Assembly: GCF_016653355.1 (NCBI RefSeq) | Contig: NZ_NHSK01000074.1 | Location: 132,178-196,177, forward strand | Direction: 5' to 3' | DNA length: 64,000 bases | Origin: Rhodoplanes elegans | Lineage (GTDB): Bacteria; Pseudomonadota; Alphaproteobacteria; Rhizobiales; Xanthobacteraceae | Shown: in pieces, positions 15,155 to 24,263 of the stretch | Layout of the letters: each line of letters starts with the position of its first letter | How positions within the stretch are numbered: the first letter of the stretch is position 1 | Made by a program: the position numbers and the translations under genes | Notes under the pieces: generated by a model | What the model was told of the DNA's origin: nothing | What the model saw: the letters and a program-made list of their open reading frames with translations, nothing else | Databases searched by the model: none

Positions 15155-16033
15155 TCAGGCCGTCGGGGTCCAGCGGGCGCGGTCGAGCAGGGCGGCCGCG
15201 AGCGCATCGAGGGCGAAGCCGATCAGGCCGATCAGCAGAACGAGCGCGGCGAGGCGGTCGTATTCGAGCGTGTCGCGGGCGTCGTTGATGGCGTAGCCGA
15301 GGCCCGAGGTGACGCCGAGGAACTCGGCCGGCACCAGCACGATCCAGGCGACGCCGAGCGCCAGGCGAAAGCCGGTGAGGATGTCGGGCGCCACGGCCCG
15401 CACGACGATCACCTGCACGAGGGCAAAACCGCGGCCGCCGAGCGTGCGGCCGACCGCGATCCAGGCGGGGTCGATGCGCTTCACGCCCGCCGCGGTCGCG
15501 AACACGATCGGCCAGATCGAGGCCGCCGTGATCAGGAACACGATGGCGCCGTTCCAGGTCGGGAAGGCGAGCACGGCGACCGGCATCCACGCCAGCGGCG
15601 AGACCATGCGCAGGATCTGGAACGGCAGCTGCACGGCGCGCTCGAGCAGCGGCGTGAGGCCGATCGCGATGCCGACCGGGATGCCGATCAGCGCCGCGAC
15701 GGCGAGGCCCTGCAGCACGCGCGAAAGACTGGGGGCGGCGGCCTTCCAGGCGTCGCCCGACGTGATCAGCTCGCCGAAGGCGGCGAGCGCCGGGGCGGGC
15801 GCGAAGCCCGTGAAGGCGACGAGCCGCGGGTTCGACGCGATGACGAGGCCGCCGAGCCACCACAGGGCGAACAGGCCGACGAGGCCGGCGGCGGGCGGGG
15901 CCGCCCAGCGCAGATAGCCGGCGAGCTGATCGCCCGACAGCCCGGCGCGCTGCAGCCGGGTGCGCGGCTCCGCGATCGTCATGTCCGCGGGCGTCCTGTC
16001 CAAGACCGTCCTGTCCAGCACCGTCATGGTCAT
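15155..16033 (-). CDS. ABC transporter permease (SsuC/TauC-like)
   Basis: A 292-residue inner-membrane permease of the nitrate/sulfonate/taurine class. After a soluble N-terminus of about 45 residues, six hydrophobic segments follow, with the loop GRTLGGRGFALVQVIVVRAVAPDILTGFRLALGVAWIVLVPAEFLG (in parts) as the EAA-type motif that docks to the ATPase. The start overlaps the stop of the substrate-binding gene; an ATG two codons later is an alternative. The transporter is complete with the genes at 16030-18063. Confidence 0.9.
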   Translation of the reverse strand: MTMTVLDRTVLDRTPADMTIAEPRTRLQRAGLSGDQLAGYLRWAAPPAAGLVGLFALWWLGGLVIASNPRLVAFTGFAPAPALAAFGELITSGDAWKAAAPSLSRVLQGLAVAALIGIPVGIAIGLTPLLERAVQLPFQILRMVSPLAWMPVAVLAFPTWNGAIVFLITAASIWPIVFATAAGVKRIDPAWIAVGRTLGGRGFALVQVIVVRAVAPDILTGFRLALGVAWIVLVPAEFLGVTSGLGYAINDARDTLEYDRLAALVLLIGLIGFALDALAAALLDRARWTPTA

Positions 16034-17277
16034 AGTGTCAGGATCTCCTCGCGCACGAACGGGCTCGCGCGGTCGACGCTCGGGTCGTCGACCCAGCCCG
16101 GGTTCGTCTTCAGCGACGCCTCGACGAAGCGCAGGTCGTAGAGGTCCTTCGCCACGAACTCAGGATCGAGCGCCTTCAGGAAGGCGGTGTCGCCCTCCAC
16201 CACGGTCTTCTGCATCGCCTCGATGATCAGCTTGGTCGCCGAGGGGTAGGGCCAGGGCTGGAAGTCGATGCGGCCGGACTTCCAGTCGCGATGCCGGATC
16301 GCGCCGGAAGCGTCGTAGGCGGCGCCGTAGTCGGTCATCGCCTTGAGCACCACGTCGCCCGGCACCGGCAGGTAGCCCTTGCCGTCCTTGGAGAGCAGCT
16401 TCGCCACCTCGGGCTTGTTCTTCGAGGCGAAGATCTGCGCCTTGACGATGGCGTCGGTGATCTTCTGGGTCCAGTCGGGCCGCTCCTGCGTGTCGCGCTC
16501 GTGCACGGCGACGACGCAGCAGGGATGGTTCTTCCAGATGTCGCCGGTGAAGCGCAGCATGCGGGCGCCGACGCGCAGCTCGCCGAGCGCATTGAACGGC
16601 TCGGCGACGATGTAGCCGTCGATCTTCTTCGCCGCGAGCGCGGTCGGCATCTCGGGTGGCGCGAGGATCTGCAGCGCGACCTCGCCGGGTGCGACCGTCG
16701 CCCCCTCCGGCTTGATCACCGGCGTGAGCCCGACCTGCCGCAGCCCGTACTGCAGGACGACATTGTGCATCGAGTACCAGAACGGCACGGCGATGCGGGC
16801 GCCGGACAGATCCTTGAACTCGCGGATGGTCGTGTGGGCACCGACGACGAGGCCGGAGCCGTTGGTGTGCGCCCAGGCGAGCAGCTTCACCGGGAACTTG
16901 TTGTTGTAACGCATCCACACCGGGATGGGCTTGAGGAAGTGGACGACGTTGAAGCGTCCGGCCGCGAAGCCCTCGACCAGCGCCGACCAGCTGCGCACCG
17001 GCGTCGGCGGCTCGACCTTCAGGCCCTCCGCCTCGAACAGCCCCTGCGCGTGCGCGACGAGGAGCGCCGCCGCATCGGTGATCGGCAGATAGCCGATGCG
17101 CACCACCTCGTCGGTGGAGGCGTGCGCCGTCGTGCCGATGCCGGCGGCGGCGAGCATCGCGCCGAGCCCTCCGCGGGCGAGTGCGTCGAGCGTGCCGCGC
17201 CGCGTCCAGTCGGCCCGGAACCACTCCTGTGAGAGGGCGAGCGGGTGGTCGGCGCCGGTGGCGTCGTCGTGGCTCAT
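16030..17277 (-). CDS. Periplasmic substrate-binding protein (NrtA/SsuA-like, Tat-exported)
   Basis: A 415-residue binding protein. Residues 25-53 contain a twin-arginine signal (TRRGTLDALARGGLGAMLA, ending THA), so it is probably folded before export. The mature part has the NMT1/THI5-like fold: RIGYLPITDAAALLVA, EGLKVE, WSALVEGFAAGRFNVVHFL, and GYIVAEPFNALGEL. Family members bind nitrate, bicarbonate, sulfonates or pyrimidine precursors. The OsmC and flavoenzyme neighbours favour an organosulfur ligand. It lies 63 nt after the ATPase gene and overlaps the permease gene. Confidence 0.88.
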   Translation of the reverse strand: MSHDDATGADHPLALSQEWFRADWTRRGTLDALARGGLGAMLAAAGIGTTAHASTDEVVRIGYLPITDAAALLVAHAQGLFEAEGLKVEPPTPVRSWSALVEGFAAGRFNVVHFLKPIPVWMRYNNKFPVKLLAWAHTNGSGLVVGAHTTIREFKDLSGARIAVPFWYSMHNVVLQYGLRQVGLTPVIKPEGATVAPGEVALQILAPPEMPTALAAKKIDGYIVAEPFNALGELRVGARMLRFTGDIWKNHPCCVVAVHERDTQERPDWTQKITDAIVKAQIFASKNKPEVAKLLSKDGKGYLPVPGDVVLKAMTDYGAAYDASGAIRHRDWKSGRIDFQPWPYPSATKLIIEAMQKTVVEGDTAFLKALDPEFVAKDLYDLRFVEASLKTNPGWVDDPSVDRASPFVREEILTL

Positions 17278-17340
17278 CGAAAATGCTCCGATCGGTGTCG
17301 TCGGTGTCGTCGTCGGCCGCGCCGGCGGCGGGCGCGTCGG

Positions 17341-18063
17341 TCAGGCGGCGTCGAGGCGGGCGACCACGCGGTCGCGCGTCGCCGCGTCGATGCCGTTCGC
17401 GATCGCGAGATCCTCGGCGACCCGGCCCGGATGGCCGGACAGCAGCACGGCGCGCGTGCACAAGGCTTCGGCGTCGGCGAGATCGTGGCTGACCAGGATC
17501 AGTGTGGTGCCGGCGTCGAGCGCGAGGCGCAGCACGTCGGCGCGCAGCGCCGCGCGGGTGCCCATGTCGAGCGCCGAGAACGGCTCGTCGAGCAGCAGCA
17601 CGTCGGGCCGCGGCGCGAGTGCACGGGCGAGTGCGACGCGCTGCTGCTGGCCGCCCGACAGCTCGGTCGGCAGCGCATCGGCGCGGTCCGACAGGCCGAT
17701 CTGGGCGAGCAGCGCGTTGACGCGCAGCCGCGCCGCGTCGTGATCACGTCGCATCAGGCCGGAGAAGCGCAGACCGAGCTCGACGTTCTGCCGCACGCTC
17801 GCCCACGGCAGCAGCGCCGGCCGCTGCAGCATCATGGTGACGCCGGGCAGGGGGCCGTCGACCGGGCGCCCGCCGATGGTGACGGTCCCCTCGGTCGGCT
17901 TCGCCAGTCCGGCGATCATCTGCATTAGCGTGGACTTGCCGGCCCCGGACGCACCGAGAAGCGCGACTCGCTCGCCGGCCGCGACCGCGAGATCGATCCC
18001 GTCGAGCACGACGCGACGGCCGTAACGGTGCGACAGCCCGGTGATGGTGACTGGAAGAGACAC
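17341..18063 (-). CDS. ABC transporter ATP-binding protein (SsuB/TauB-like)
   Basis: A 240-residue ATPase of the nitrate/sulfonate/taurine group. Walker [11 protein letters not shown]-loop [13 protein letters not shown], signature LSGGQQQR, Walker [13 protein letters not shown] and the switch His in VSHDLADAE are all present. The start is GTG at 18063, with GGAG 8 nt upstream; no ATG fits the family N-terminus ([14 protein letters not shown]). It is the first long gene of the operon; a possible 23-codon leader ends 16 nt upstream. Confidence 0.92.
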   Translation of the reverse strand: MSLPVTITGLSHRYGRRVVLDGIDLAVAAGERVALLGASGAGKSTLMQMIAGLAKPTEGTVTIGGRPVDGPLPGVTMMLQRPALLPWASVRQNVELGLRFSGLMRRDHDAARLRVNALLAQIGLSDRADALPTELSGGQQQRVALARALAPRPDVLLLDEPFSALDMGTRAALRADVLRLALDAGTTLILVSHDLADAEALCTRAVLLSGHPGRVAEDLAIANGIDAATRDRVVARLDAA

Positions 18064-18079
18064 GGGGGTTCTCCGTTGG

Positions 18080-18151
18080 TCACGAAAATATCCGGATGCG
18101 CGTCTCTTCAAGCAAGAGTAGTGCCATGCGTTGTTGGAGCGGAATCGACAT
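18080..18151 (-). CDS. Possible 23-aa leader peptide upstream of the ABC operon
   Basis: A 23-codon frame starting at an ATG with GGAGAAGAACC just upstream and ending 16 nt before the ABC ATPase start. The peptide is [17 protein letters not shown] followed by RIRIFS. It has a run of four Leu and no Cys, so it is not an obvious cysteine-sensing leader. Position, spacing and RBS suggest translation coupled to the operon. Its Shine-Dalgarno lies in the 3' arm of the hairpin at 18157-18182. Chance occurrence of so short a frame is quite possible. Confidence 0.35.
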   Translation of the reverse strand: MSIPLQQRMALLLLEETRIRIFS

Positions 18152-18156
18152 GGTTC

Positions 18157-18182
18157 TTCTCCGCCCGGCCCGCTGCGGAGAA
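18157..18182 (-). promoter_or_regulatory. Hairpin that sequesters the leader Shine-Dalgarno
   Basis: On the minus strand TTCTCCGC (18182-18175) pairs perfectly with GCGGAGAA (18164-18157) around a 10-nt loop. The downstream arm contains the GGAG that would serve the leader ATG at 18151, so the folded RNA hides it. No T tract follows, which argues against a terminator. Confidence 0.45.
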
Positions 18183-18431
18183 AACTCGGTTCTTTCAGGG
18201 GAAACACGGCGCGCCGCCGGCCGCGGGCACCCGACTCCCGCGGCCTCGTCCCCTCGGGCAGGAGCCGGATCGGGGGCGGGCTGCTGCCCGGCGATGCGGC
18301 AATCGCGCGTCCGCGGGGCGCGATGCTCTCGACAAGACCGTCGGCATGGGCCGATATCCCGCCGGCGTCTTCGGCGACGTGATGCGCCGGCCGGAGACGC
18401 CGCGATGCAACTGCCAAGGAACACAGAAGCC

Positions 18432-20996
18432 ATGCTGCGCGCCTACCGTGAACATGCCGCCGAACGTGATCGCCTCGGAATTCCGCCGCTGCCGCTCTCG
18501 GCCGAGCAGACGGCCGCGCTGGTCGAGCTGCTGCGCGCGCCGCCGGCCGGAGAGGACGCGTTCCTGCTCGAGCTCCTCACGCATCGCGTGCCGGCCGGCG
18601 TCGACGACGCCGCCAAGGTGAAGGCGACGTTCCTGGCCGGGATTGCGGCGGGCGAAGAAAAGTCGGCGCTGATCTCGCGGCTGCGGGCGACCGAGCTGCT
18701 CGGCACCATGCTGGGCGGCTTCAACGTGGCGCCGCTGGTCTCGCTGCTGTCCGACCCGGAGGTCGGCGCCGCCGCCGCCGAAGCGCTCAAGCACACCCTT
18801 CAGGTGTTCGATGCGTTCGACGCCGTCGCGGCGCTCGCCGATCGCGGTGACGCCAACGCGAAGGCGGTGCTCGCCTCGTGGGCCGAGGCGGAGTGGTTCA
18901 CGTCGCGGCCGGAGGTCCCGGCTTCGCTCGAGATCGTCGTGTTCAAGGTGACGGGCGAGACCAACACGGACGACCTGTCGCCGGCGCCCGACGCCACGAC
19001 GCGACCCGACATCCCGCTCCACGCCCTGGCGATGCTGAAGAACCCGCGGCCCGGAATCACGCCGGACGAGCCCGGCGTGCGCGGACCGACCAAGCAGCTC
19101 GGCGCGCTCGTCGCCGGCGGCCGCCCGGTCGCCTATGTGGGCGACGTCGTCGGCACCGGCTCGTCGCGCAAGTCGGCCACCAACTCGGTCCTGTGGTTCA
19201 CGGGCCGCGACATCCCGTACGTGCCGAACAAGCGCTTCGGCGGCGTCTGCCTCGGCGGCAAGATCGCGCCGATCTTCTACAACACCATGGAGGATGCCGG
19301 CGCGCTGCCGATCGAGCTCGACGTCTCCAAGATGGAGATGGGCGACGTCATCGAGCTGCGCCCCTACGAGGGCAAGGCGCTGAAGAACGGCGACGTGATC
19401 GCGACCTTCACGGTGAAGTCCGACGTGATTTTCGACGAGGTGCGGGCCCGCGGCCGCATTCCGCTGATCATCGGCCGCGCCCTCACCGCGAAGGCGCGGG
19501 CGAAGCTCGGCCTGCCGCCCTCGACGCTGTTCCGCCAGACCGCGGCGCCGGCCGGCAAGGCCAAGGGCTTCTCGCTCGCCCAGAAGATCGTCGGCCGCGC
19601 CTGCGGCCTGCCGGAGGGGCAGGGCGTGCGCCCGGGCAGCTATTGCGAGCCGCGGATCGCCACGGTCGGCTCGCAGGACACCACCGGCCCGATGACCCGC
19701 GACGAGCTGAAGGACCTCGCCTGCCTCGGCTTCTCGGCCGACCTCGTGATGCAGTCCTTCTGCCACACGGCGCCCTATCCGAAGCCGGTCGACGTGCGCA
19801 CCCATCGCGAGCTGCCGGGCTTCTTCGCCAGCCGCGGCGGCGTCGCGCTGAAGCCCGGTGACGGCGTCATCCACTCCTGGCTCAACCGCCTGACGCTGCC
19901 CGACACGGTCGGCACCGGCGGCGACAGCCACACGCGCTTTCCGATCGGCATCTCGTTCCCGGCCGGCTCCGGTCTCGTCGCCTTCGCGGCGGCGACCGGC
20001 GTGATGCCGCTCGACATGCCGGAGTCGGTGCTGGTGCGCTTCAAGGGCGAGATGCAGCCCGGCATCACGCTGCGCGATCTCGTCAACGCGATCCCCTACG
20101 TCGCCATCCAGCAGGGCCTGCTGACGGTCGAGAAGAAAGGCAAGAAGAACGTCTTCAACGGCCGGATTCTCGAGATCGAGGGTCTCCCCGATCTGAAGGT
20201 TGAGCAGGCCTTCGAGCTCTCCGACGCCTCGGCCGAGCGTTCGGCGGCGGCCTGCACGGTGCGGCTCGGCACCGCGCCGGTGATCGAGTATCTGCGCTCC
20301 AACGTCGCCCTGATCGGCCGCATGATCGCCGACGGCTACGGCGACCGGAACACGCTCGAGCGCCGGCGCGATGCCATGAACGCCTGGCTCGCCAATCCGA
20401 CGCTCATCGAGCCGGACGCGGAGGCCGACTACGCCGCCGTGATCGAGATCGATCTCGCCACCATCACCGAACCGCTGCTCGCCTGCCCGAACGATCCGGA
20501 CGACGTGAAGCCGCTGTCGGCGGTCGCGGGCGATAAGATCGACGAGGTGTTCATCGGCTCGTGCATGACGAACATCGGCCACTTCCGGGCCGCGGCTCAC
20601 GTGCTCGCCGGCGAGACCGACCTGCCGACCCGGCTGTGGGTGGCGCCGCCCACCCGCATGGACGCGCAGATCCTCACCGAGGAGGGCTTCTACGCCCCGC
20701 TCGGCAAGGCCGGCGCCCGCATGGAGATGCCCGGCTGCTCGCTGTGCATGGGCAACCAGGCGCAGATCCGGAAGGGATCGACCGCGGTGTCGACCTCGAC
20801 CCGCAACTTCCCGAACCGGCTCGGCCTCGACACCCGGGTCTATCTCGCCTCGGCCGAGCTCGCCGCGGTGAGCGCCCGGCTCGGCCGCATCCCGACCATG
20901 GACGAGTACCTGAAGGGGACCAGCACGGTGACGGCGAAGGCCGCCGACATCTACCGGTACATGAACTTCGACCAGATCCCCGAATTCGCCTCCTGA
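18432..20996 (+). CDS. acnB: Aconitate hydratase B
   Basis: An 854-residue TCA-cycle enzyme interconverting citrate and isocitrate; AcnB enzymes also often act on 2-methylisocitrate. It begins [20 protein letters not shown], the family start, followed by the AcnB-specific HEAT-like domain, the swivel domain ([11 protein letters not shown]) and the catalytic core (GGDSHTRFP). The three [4Fe-4S] ligands are visible: Cys in GSCMTN (about 707) and both Cys in GCSLCMG (about 768 and 771), matching positions in the E. coli enzyme. The ATG at 18432 is chosen over in-frame 18405 because of homology to the family start; AAGGA lies 11 nt upstream. Confidence 0.96.
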   Translation: MLRAYREHAAERDRLGIPPLPLSAEQTAALVELLRAPPAGEDAFLLELLTHRVPAGVDDAAKVKATFLAGIAAGEEKSALISRLRATELLGTMLGGFNVAPLVSLLSDPEVGAAAAEALKHTLQVFDAFDAVAALADRGDANAKAVLASWAEAEWFTSRPEVPASLEIVVFKVTGETNTDDLSPAPDATTRPDIPLHALAMLKNPRPGITPDEPGVRGPTKQLGALVAGGRPVAYVGDVVGTGSSRKSATNSVLWFTGRDIPYVPNKRFGGVCLGGKIAPIFYNTMEDAGALPIELDVSKMEMGDVIELRPYEGKALKNGDVIATFTVKSDVIFDEVRARGRIPLIIGRALTAKARAKLGLPPSTLFRQTAAPAGKAKGFSLAQKIVGRACGLPEGQGVRPGSYCEPRIATVGSQDTTGPMTRDELKDLACLGFSADLVMQSFCHTAPYPKPVDVRTHRELPGFFASRGGVALKPGDGVIHSWLNRLTLPDTVGTGGDSHTRFPIGISFPAGSGLVAFAAATGVMPLDMPESVLVRFKGEMQPGITLRDLVNAIPYVAIQQGLLTVEKKGKKNVFNGRILEIEGLPDLKVEQAFELSDASAERSAAACTVRLGTAPVIEYLRSNVALIGRMIADGYGDRNTLERRRDAMNAWLANPTLIEPDAEADYAAVIEIDLATITEPLLACPNDPDDVKPLSAVAGDKIDEVFIGSCMTNIGHFRAAAHVLAGETDLPTRLWVAPPTRMDAQILTEEGFYAPLGKAGARMEMPGCSLCMGNQAQIRKGSTAVSTSTRNFPNRLGLDTRVYLASAELAAVSARLGRIPTMDEYLKGTSTVTAKAADIYRYMNFDQIPEFAS

Positions 20997-21117
20997 CGAC
21001 CAGGACGCCCGGTATCCCGCGCCCCGCATAGGGCAGGGGTGCCGGCGTCCAGGAGCGGGAAAACCGTCGGGCGCCGCCCCCGACCGTGGCGACGCGCGAC
21101 GTGTGAGACAAGTCGAA

Positions 21118-21194
21118 TGGCGCGCTCGGAGAGATTCGAACTCCCGACCCTCAGATTCGAAGTCTGATGCTCTATCCGGCTGAGCTACGAGCGC
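21118..21194 (-). tRNA. tRNA-Arg (anticodon TCG)
   Basis: A 77-nt minus-strand cloverleaf. The acceptor arms are GCGCTCG (from 21194) and CGAGCGC, with discriminator G and encoded CCA (complement at 21118-21120). The anticodon stem CAGA/TCTG encloses the loop CTTCGAA, giving anticodon TCG. The T loop is TTCGAAT. It reads CGA codons (and probably other CGN by wobble). It lies between acnB and the diguanylate cyclase. Confidence 0.95.
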
Positions 21195-21357
21195 GTCGGC
21201 CCGGCGGGGGTCGTCGAGCGACGGGCCGGGCAGGACGGTCTTATAGCCGATCGGAGCGAAAAATCGACTCCGCCTTCGGGGGGAGATTCCCGGCGGAACA
21301 ATCCCGAGGCGAAATCCGCGAGCGGCGCACGGTCCGCGACCGCGCGAACCTCCCGGG

Positions 21358-22665
21358 TCACGCGACGGCCGATTCGCCGTGCCGGCCGGGGCCGCTGCCG
21401 GAGGGACCGGCCGTGCGGGCGCCGGCCGCGGCGTCGCGGGCGTCCTCGCGCAGCATCGTCGCGGGGTGCGACAGGTCGGTCATGTGACCGGCCGGCGCGG
21501 CGGCCAGGAACGGGCCGGCGAGCGTCTCGACCCGGTTGCGGCCGTTCGCCTTGGCCCGGTAGAGGGCGCGGTCCGCCACCGCCATCAGGGCGGCGAGGCT
21601 GCCGCCGACGTCGCTGGTCGTCGCCACGCCGACGCTGACCGTCGAGGTCGGCCGCACCGCCCCGAGATCGAGCCGGCACGCCTCGAACTCGATGCGAATG
21701 CGCTCGGCGACCGCGAAGGCCTCGGCGAGGCTCGCGCCCGGCAGCAGGCAGGCGAACTCCTCGCCGCCGGTGCGGCCGAGCACGTCGGTCGGCCGCAGCA
21801 CCCGTTCGGCGGTGTCGCAGAAGGCGCACAGCACCCGGTCGCCGGCCTGATGCCCGAACGTGTCGTTGACGTGCTTGAACTTGTCGATGTCGAGCATCAG
21901 CAGCGCCGCCTCGCCGCCGTCGGCGAGCAGCCGGCGCAGGATGCGCTCGCCGCGCTCGAAGAAGGCGCGCCGGTTGGCGACGCCGGTGAGCGGATCGACC
22001 AGCGCGGTCCGCTTGTGCTCGAGCACCAGGCGCTCCTTCGACATCGCCATCACCAGGAAGGCGAGCGAGAAGGAGAACAGCACGAGGCCGGCCGCCCCGA
22101 GCGGGACCAGGGTCGCCGTGAACGAGTTCTCGGGCGCCGGAAACACGAGCTTCTCGGCGATCGGGATGCGGATCAGCACGCCGAAAGCCTGCAGAAGAAG
22201 GATGAAGATGGTCGGCCAGCGCGAGACCAGCTCGGGATTCTTCGGTCGCAGATACTCCGACGCCGTGAGCAGCAGATAGGAGGAGATCAGGATCGCCGAC
22301 ACGCGGATGCGGAGCGGCATGTCGGTCCAGTAGAAGTCGAACTGGCACGCCACCATCCAGCCGACCGAGACGGCGAGCAGCACCGAGAGGCGCGGCTTGC
22401 GCCCCTCGAAGGTGCGGGCGCCCGTCCACATCATGCCGTAGCCGAACAGCTGGATCGGATTGCCGATGACGATCGAGATCTCGGGCGGGATCACGCCGCG
22501 CAGCACCACGAGCCCGGTGCCGACGACGACAAGGAGCAGCCCGCCGCCCCACCAGGCGAGCGTCTTCGACGTGCGGTCCTGCAGCCACGCGAACAGCAGC
22601 ATGAAGCCGCTGATCGCCGCAGCGAACGCGGTCACGGCGAAGAGGGTGGGCTGATCAATGTGCAT
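21358..22665 (-). CDS. Membrane-bound diguanylate cyclase (GGDEF), copy 1
   Basis: A 435-residue protein making cyclic di-GMP from two GTP. Six or seven membrane helices fill residues 1-215 and may sense a membrane or redox signal. The GGDEF domain follows: DPLTGVANRRAFF, DIDKFKHVNDTFGH, and the active GGEEF site. RPTD five residues upstream of GGEEF is the inhibitory I-site, so product feedback is expected. A Pro/Gly/Ala-rich tail follows. The start at 22665 (MHIDQPTLF) aligns with the start of the neighbouring paralogue; an ATG 8 codons upstream is possible. Confidence 0.92.
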   Translation of the reverse strand: MHIDQPTLFAVTAFAAAISGFMLLFAWLQDRTSKTLAWWGGGLLLVVVGTGLVVLRGVIPPEISIVIGNPIQLFGYGMMWTGARTFEGRKPRLSVLLAVSVGWMVACQFDFYWTDMPLRIRVSAILISSYLLLTASEYLRPKNPELVSRWPTIFILLLQAFGVLIRIPIAEKLVFPAPENSFTATLVPLGAAGLVLFSFSLAFLVMAMSKERLVLEHKRTALVDPLTGVANRRAFFERGERILRRLLADGGEAALLMLDIDKFKHVNDTFGHQAGDRVLCAFCDTAERVLRPTDVLGRTGGEEFACLLPGASLAEAFAVAERIRIEFEACRLDLGAVRPTSTVSVGVATTSDVGGSLAALMAVADRALYRAKANGRNRVETLAGPFLAAAPAGHMTDLSHPATMLREDARDAAAGARTAGPSGSGPGRHGESAVA

Positions 22666-22803
22666 CGAGCATCCGATCGCGGCGTCCATTTGGCACGGCG
22701 CGAGGGTTCCGTTCTAGCCGATTCCGATGAGAGTCCTGTTCCCGATTGCGTAAAAGTTGGACCGGCTCCGACAAGGATTCGTCAACCATCGCGCCCCGTC
22801 CGG

Positions 22804-24018
22804 TCATGCCATGGTGAGATTGGCCGGCGCGCGGCCGGCGGCCGCCGGAGCGGCCGATCCGATGCCGCGCTCCGGCGAGATCCACTCCACACGATTGCGG
22901 CCGTTCGCCTTGGCCGCATAGAGGGCGCGATCCGCGCACTCCATCAGGGCCGCGAGGTCGTGCGCGCGGGGACCGGTCGCGGCCACCCCGATGCTGACCG
23001 AAACCGGATCGGCGGTGCCGATCGTCGGACCCTGGCCGGCGAACCAGTCGCGGATCCGCTCCGCGATCTGCACCGCGTCGGCCACGTTCGCGCCCGGCAG
23101 CAGACAGGCGAACTCCTCGCCGCCGGTGCGGGCGAGCAGATCGCTCGGGCGGAGCAGGGCGGAGGCGCCATTGCAGAAGAGCTTCAGTGCGGCGTCGCCG
23201 GCGGCGTGCCCCAGGCGGTCGTTGATCCGCTTGAACAGGTCGAGGTCGATCATCAGCACGGCCACCGGATGGCCGTCGGCGAGCATCCGGGCGAGCGTCC
23301 GCTCGCCGCGGTCGAAGAAGGCCCGCCGGTTGGCGATGCCGGTCAGCGGATCACGCAGGGCGTCGCGGCGGAGCTCGATCTCGACCCGGTCCTTCACCAT
23401 CGCCATCACCAGGAACGGCATCGAATCGGCGGCGAGGAACAGCGCGATGGTCCACAGCGGGAACACGATCCCGACCTGGTCGGCCGGCACCGGGAAGACG
23501 AAGTAGGCAGCGAAGGGAATGCGCACCGCATACAGGGCCGCCTGGAAGGACAAGAGGCCGACCGTAAGGCCGCGCGACACCGACCGGAGGTCGGGCATCC
23601 GGGCATACACCCGGGCGGTCAGCGCCAGGATGACGACCGCCAGGACCGAGAAGGCCCGAAGGCGGAGTTCCTGCGAGTCCCGGAACGCCGGCAGTTGCCA
23701 CAGCATCACCCAGGCGACGGCCCCGAACGAGCCGACCGCGAGTCGCGGCCGCGCCCCGGCGAACACGCGGGCGGCGCACCACATTCCGCCGTAAGCGGCG
23801 AGCCAGAGGCTGGCCCCGGCGACGATCGAGACCGCATCCGGCACCACGCCGCGGCCGACGACCACCACGGCCGCCACGGCCAGCAGCAGGGTCGCGCCGC
23901 TCCACCAGGCGAGCGTCGCCGCCTTCCGGTTCTGCCACCACGCCACGAGCAGCATCGGGCTGCTGGCCGCGGTCGCGAGGATCGCGACGGTGTACAGGGT
24001 CGGTAGGTCGAAGCGCAT
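22804..24018 (-). CDS. Membrane-bound diguanylate cyclase (GGDEF), copy 2
   Basis: A 404-residue paralogue of the next downstream cyclase, with the same layout: N-terminus MRFDLPTLYTVAILA, about six membrane helices (to about 205), then DPLTGIANRRAFF, DLDLFKRINDRLGH and an intact GGEEF. RPSD supplies the I-site. The shared N-terminal motif (DxPTL) and the identical domain order show tandem duplication, but the membrane parts have diverged, so the two may respond to different signals. 138 nt separate the coding regions. Confidence 0.92.
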   Translation of the reverse strand: MRFDLPTLYTVAILATAASSPMLLVAWWQNRKAATLAWWSGATLLLAVAAVVVVGRGVVPDAVSIVAGASLWLAAYGGMWCAARVFAGARPRLAVGSFGAVAWVMLWQLPAFRDSQELRLRAFSVLAVVILALTARVYARMPDLRSVSRGLTVGLLSFQAALYAVRIPFAAYFVFPVPADQVGIVFPLWTIALFLAADSMPFLVMAMVKDRVEIELRRDALRDPLTGIANRRAFFDRGERTLARMLADGHPVAVLMIDLDLFKRINDRLGHAAGDAALKLFCNGASALLRPSDLLARTGGEEFACLLPGANVADAVQIAERIRDWFAGQGPTIGTADPVSVSIGVAATGPRAHDLAALMECADRALYAAKANGRNRVEWISPERGIGSAAPAAAGRAPANLTMA

Positions 24019-24263
24019 GCTCGTCGTCTCGGCCCACGCGGCGCTACGTGGGTAGCGGGGGAGTTACAACCCTGCCGGTCTAGGCGGTTTCGATCAAAGG
24101 TAGCCAGGGAGGGTGAAGATCCGGTTTCGACCGTCCCGCGATCCGTCCGCCGCGGACGTGCGCCACGGACTTGGCCGTGACGCCGGTGGGCGGGGGTTGG
24201 GCCCGGGTCGAATCCGCTGCTATGGGTCGGGATCGCTCGGCGAGCCATTCGAGGAGAGACAGC

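Noticed and set aside
18183-18431. Riboswitch or SAM element between the sulfur operon and acnB
   Set aside because: I looked on both strands for SAM-I/II and other aptamer cores and found none; only the short hairpin at 18157-18182 is supported.
18195-21029. A 944-codon minus-strand frame opposite acnB
   Set aside because: It is the antisense shadow of acnB in a GC-rich genome; composition is Arg/Gly/Asp-rich with no domain, and acnB is certain.
24019-24263. Additional small genes between the second cyclase and frmA
   Set aside because: Only shadow frames are open; no RBS or motif supports a gene, and the region probably holds the frmA promoter.
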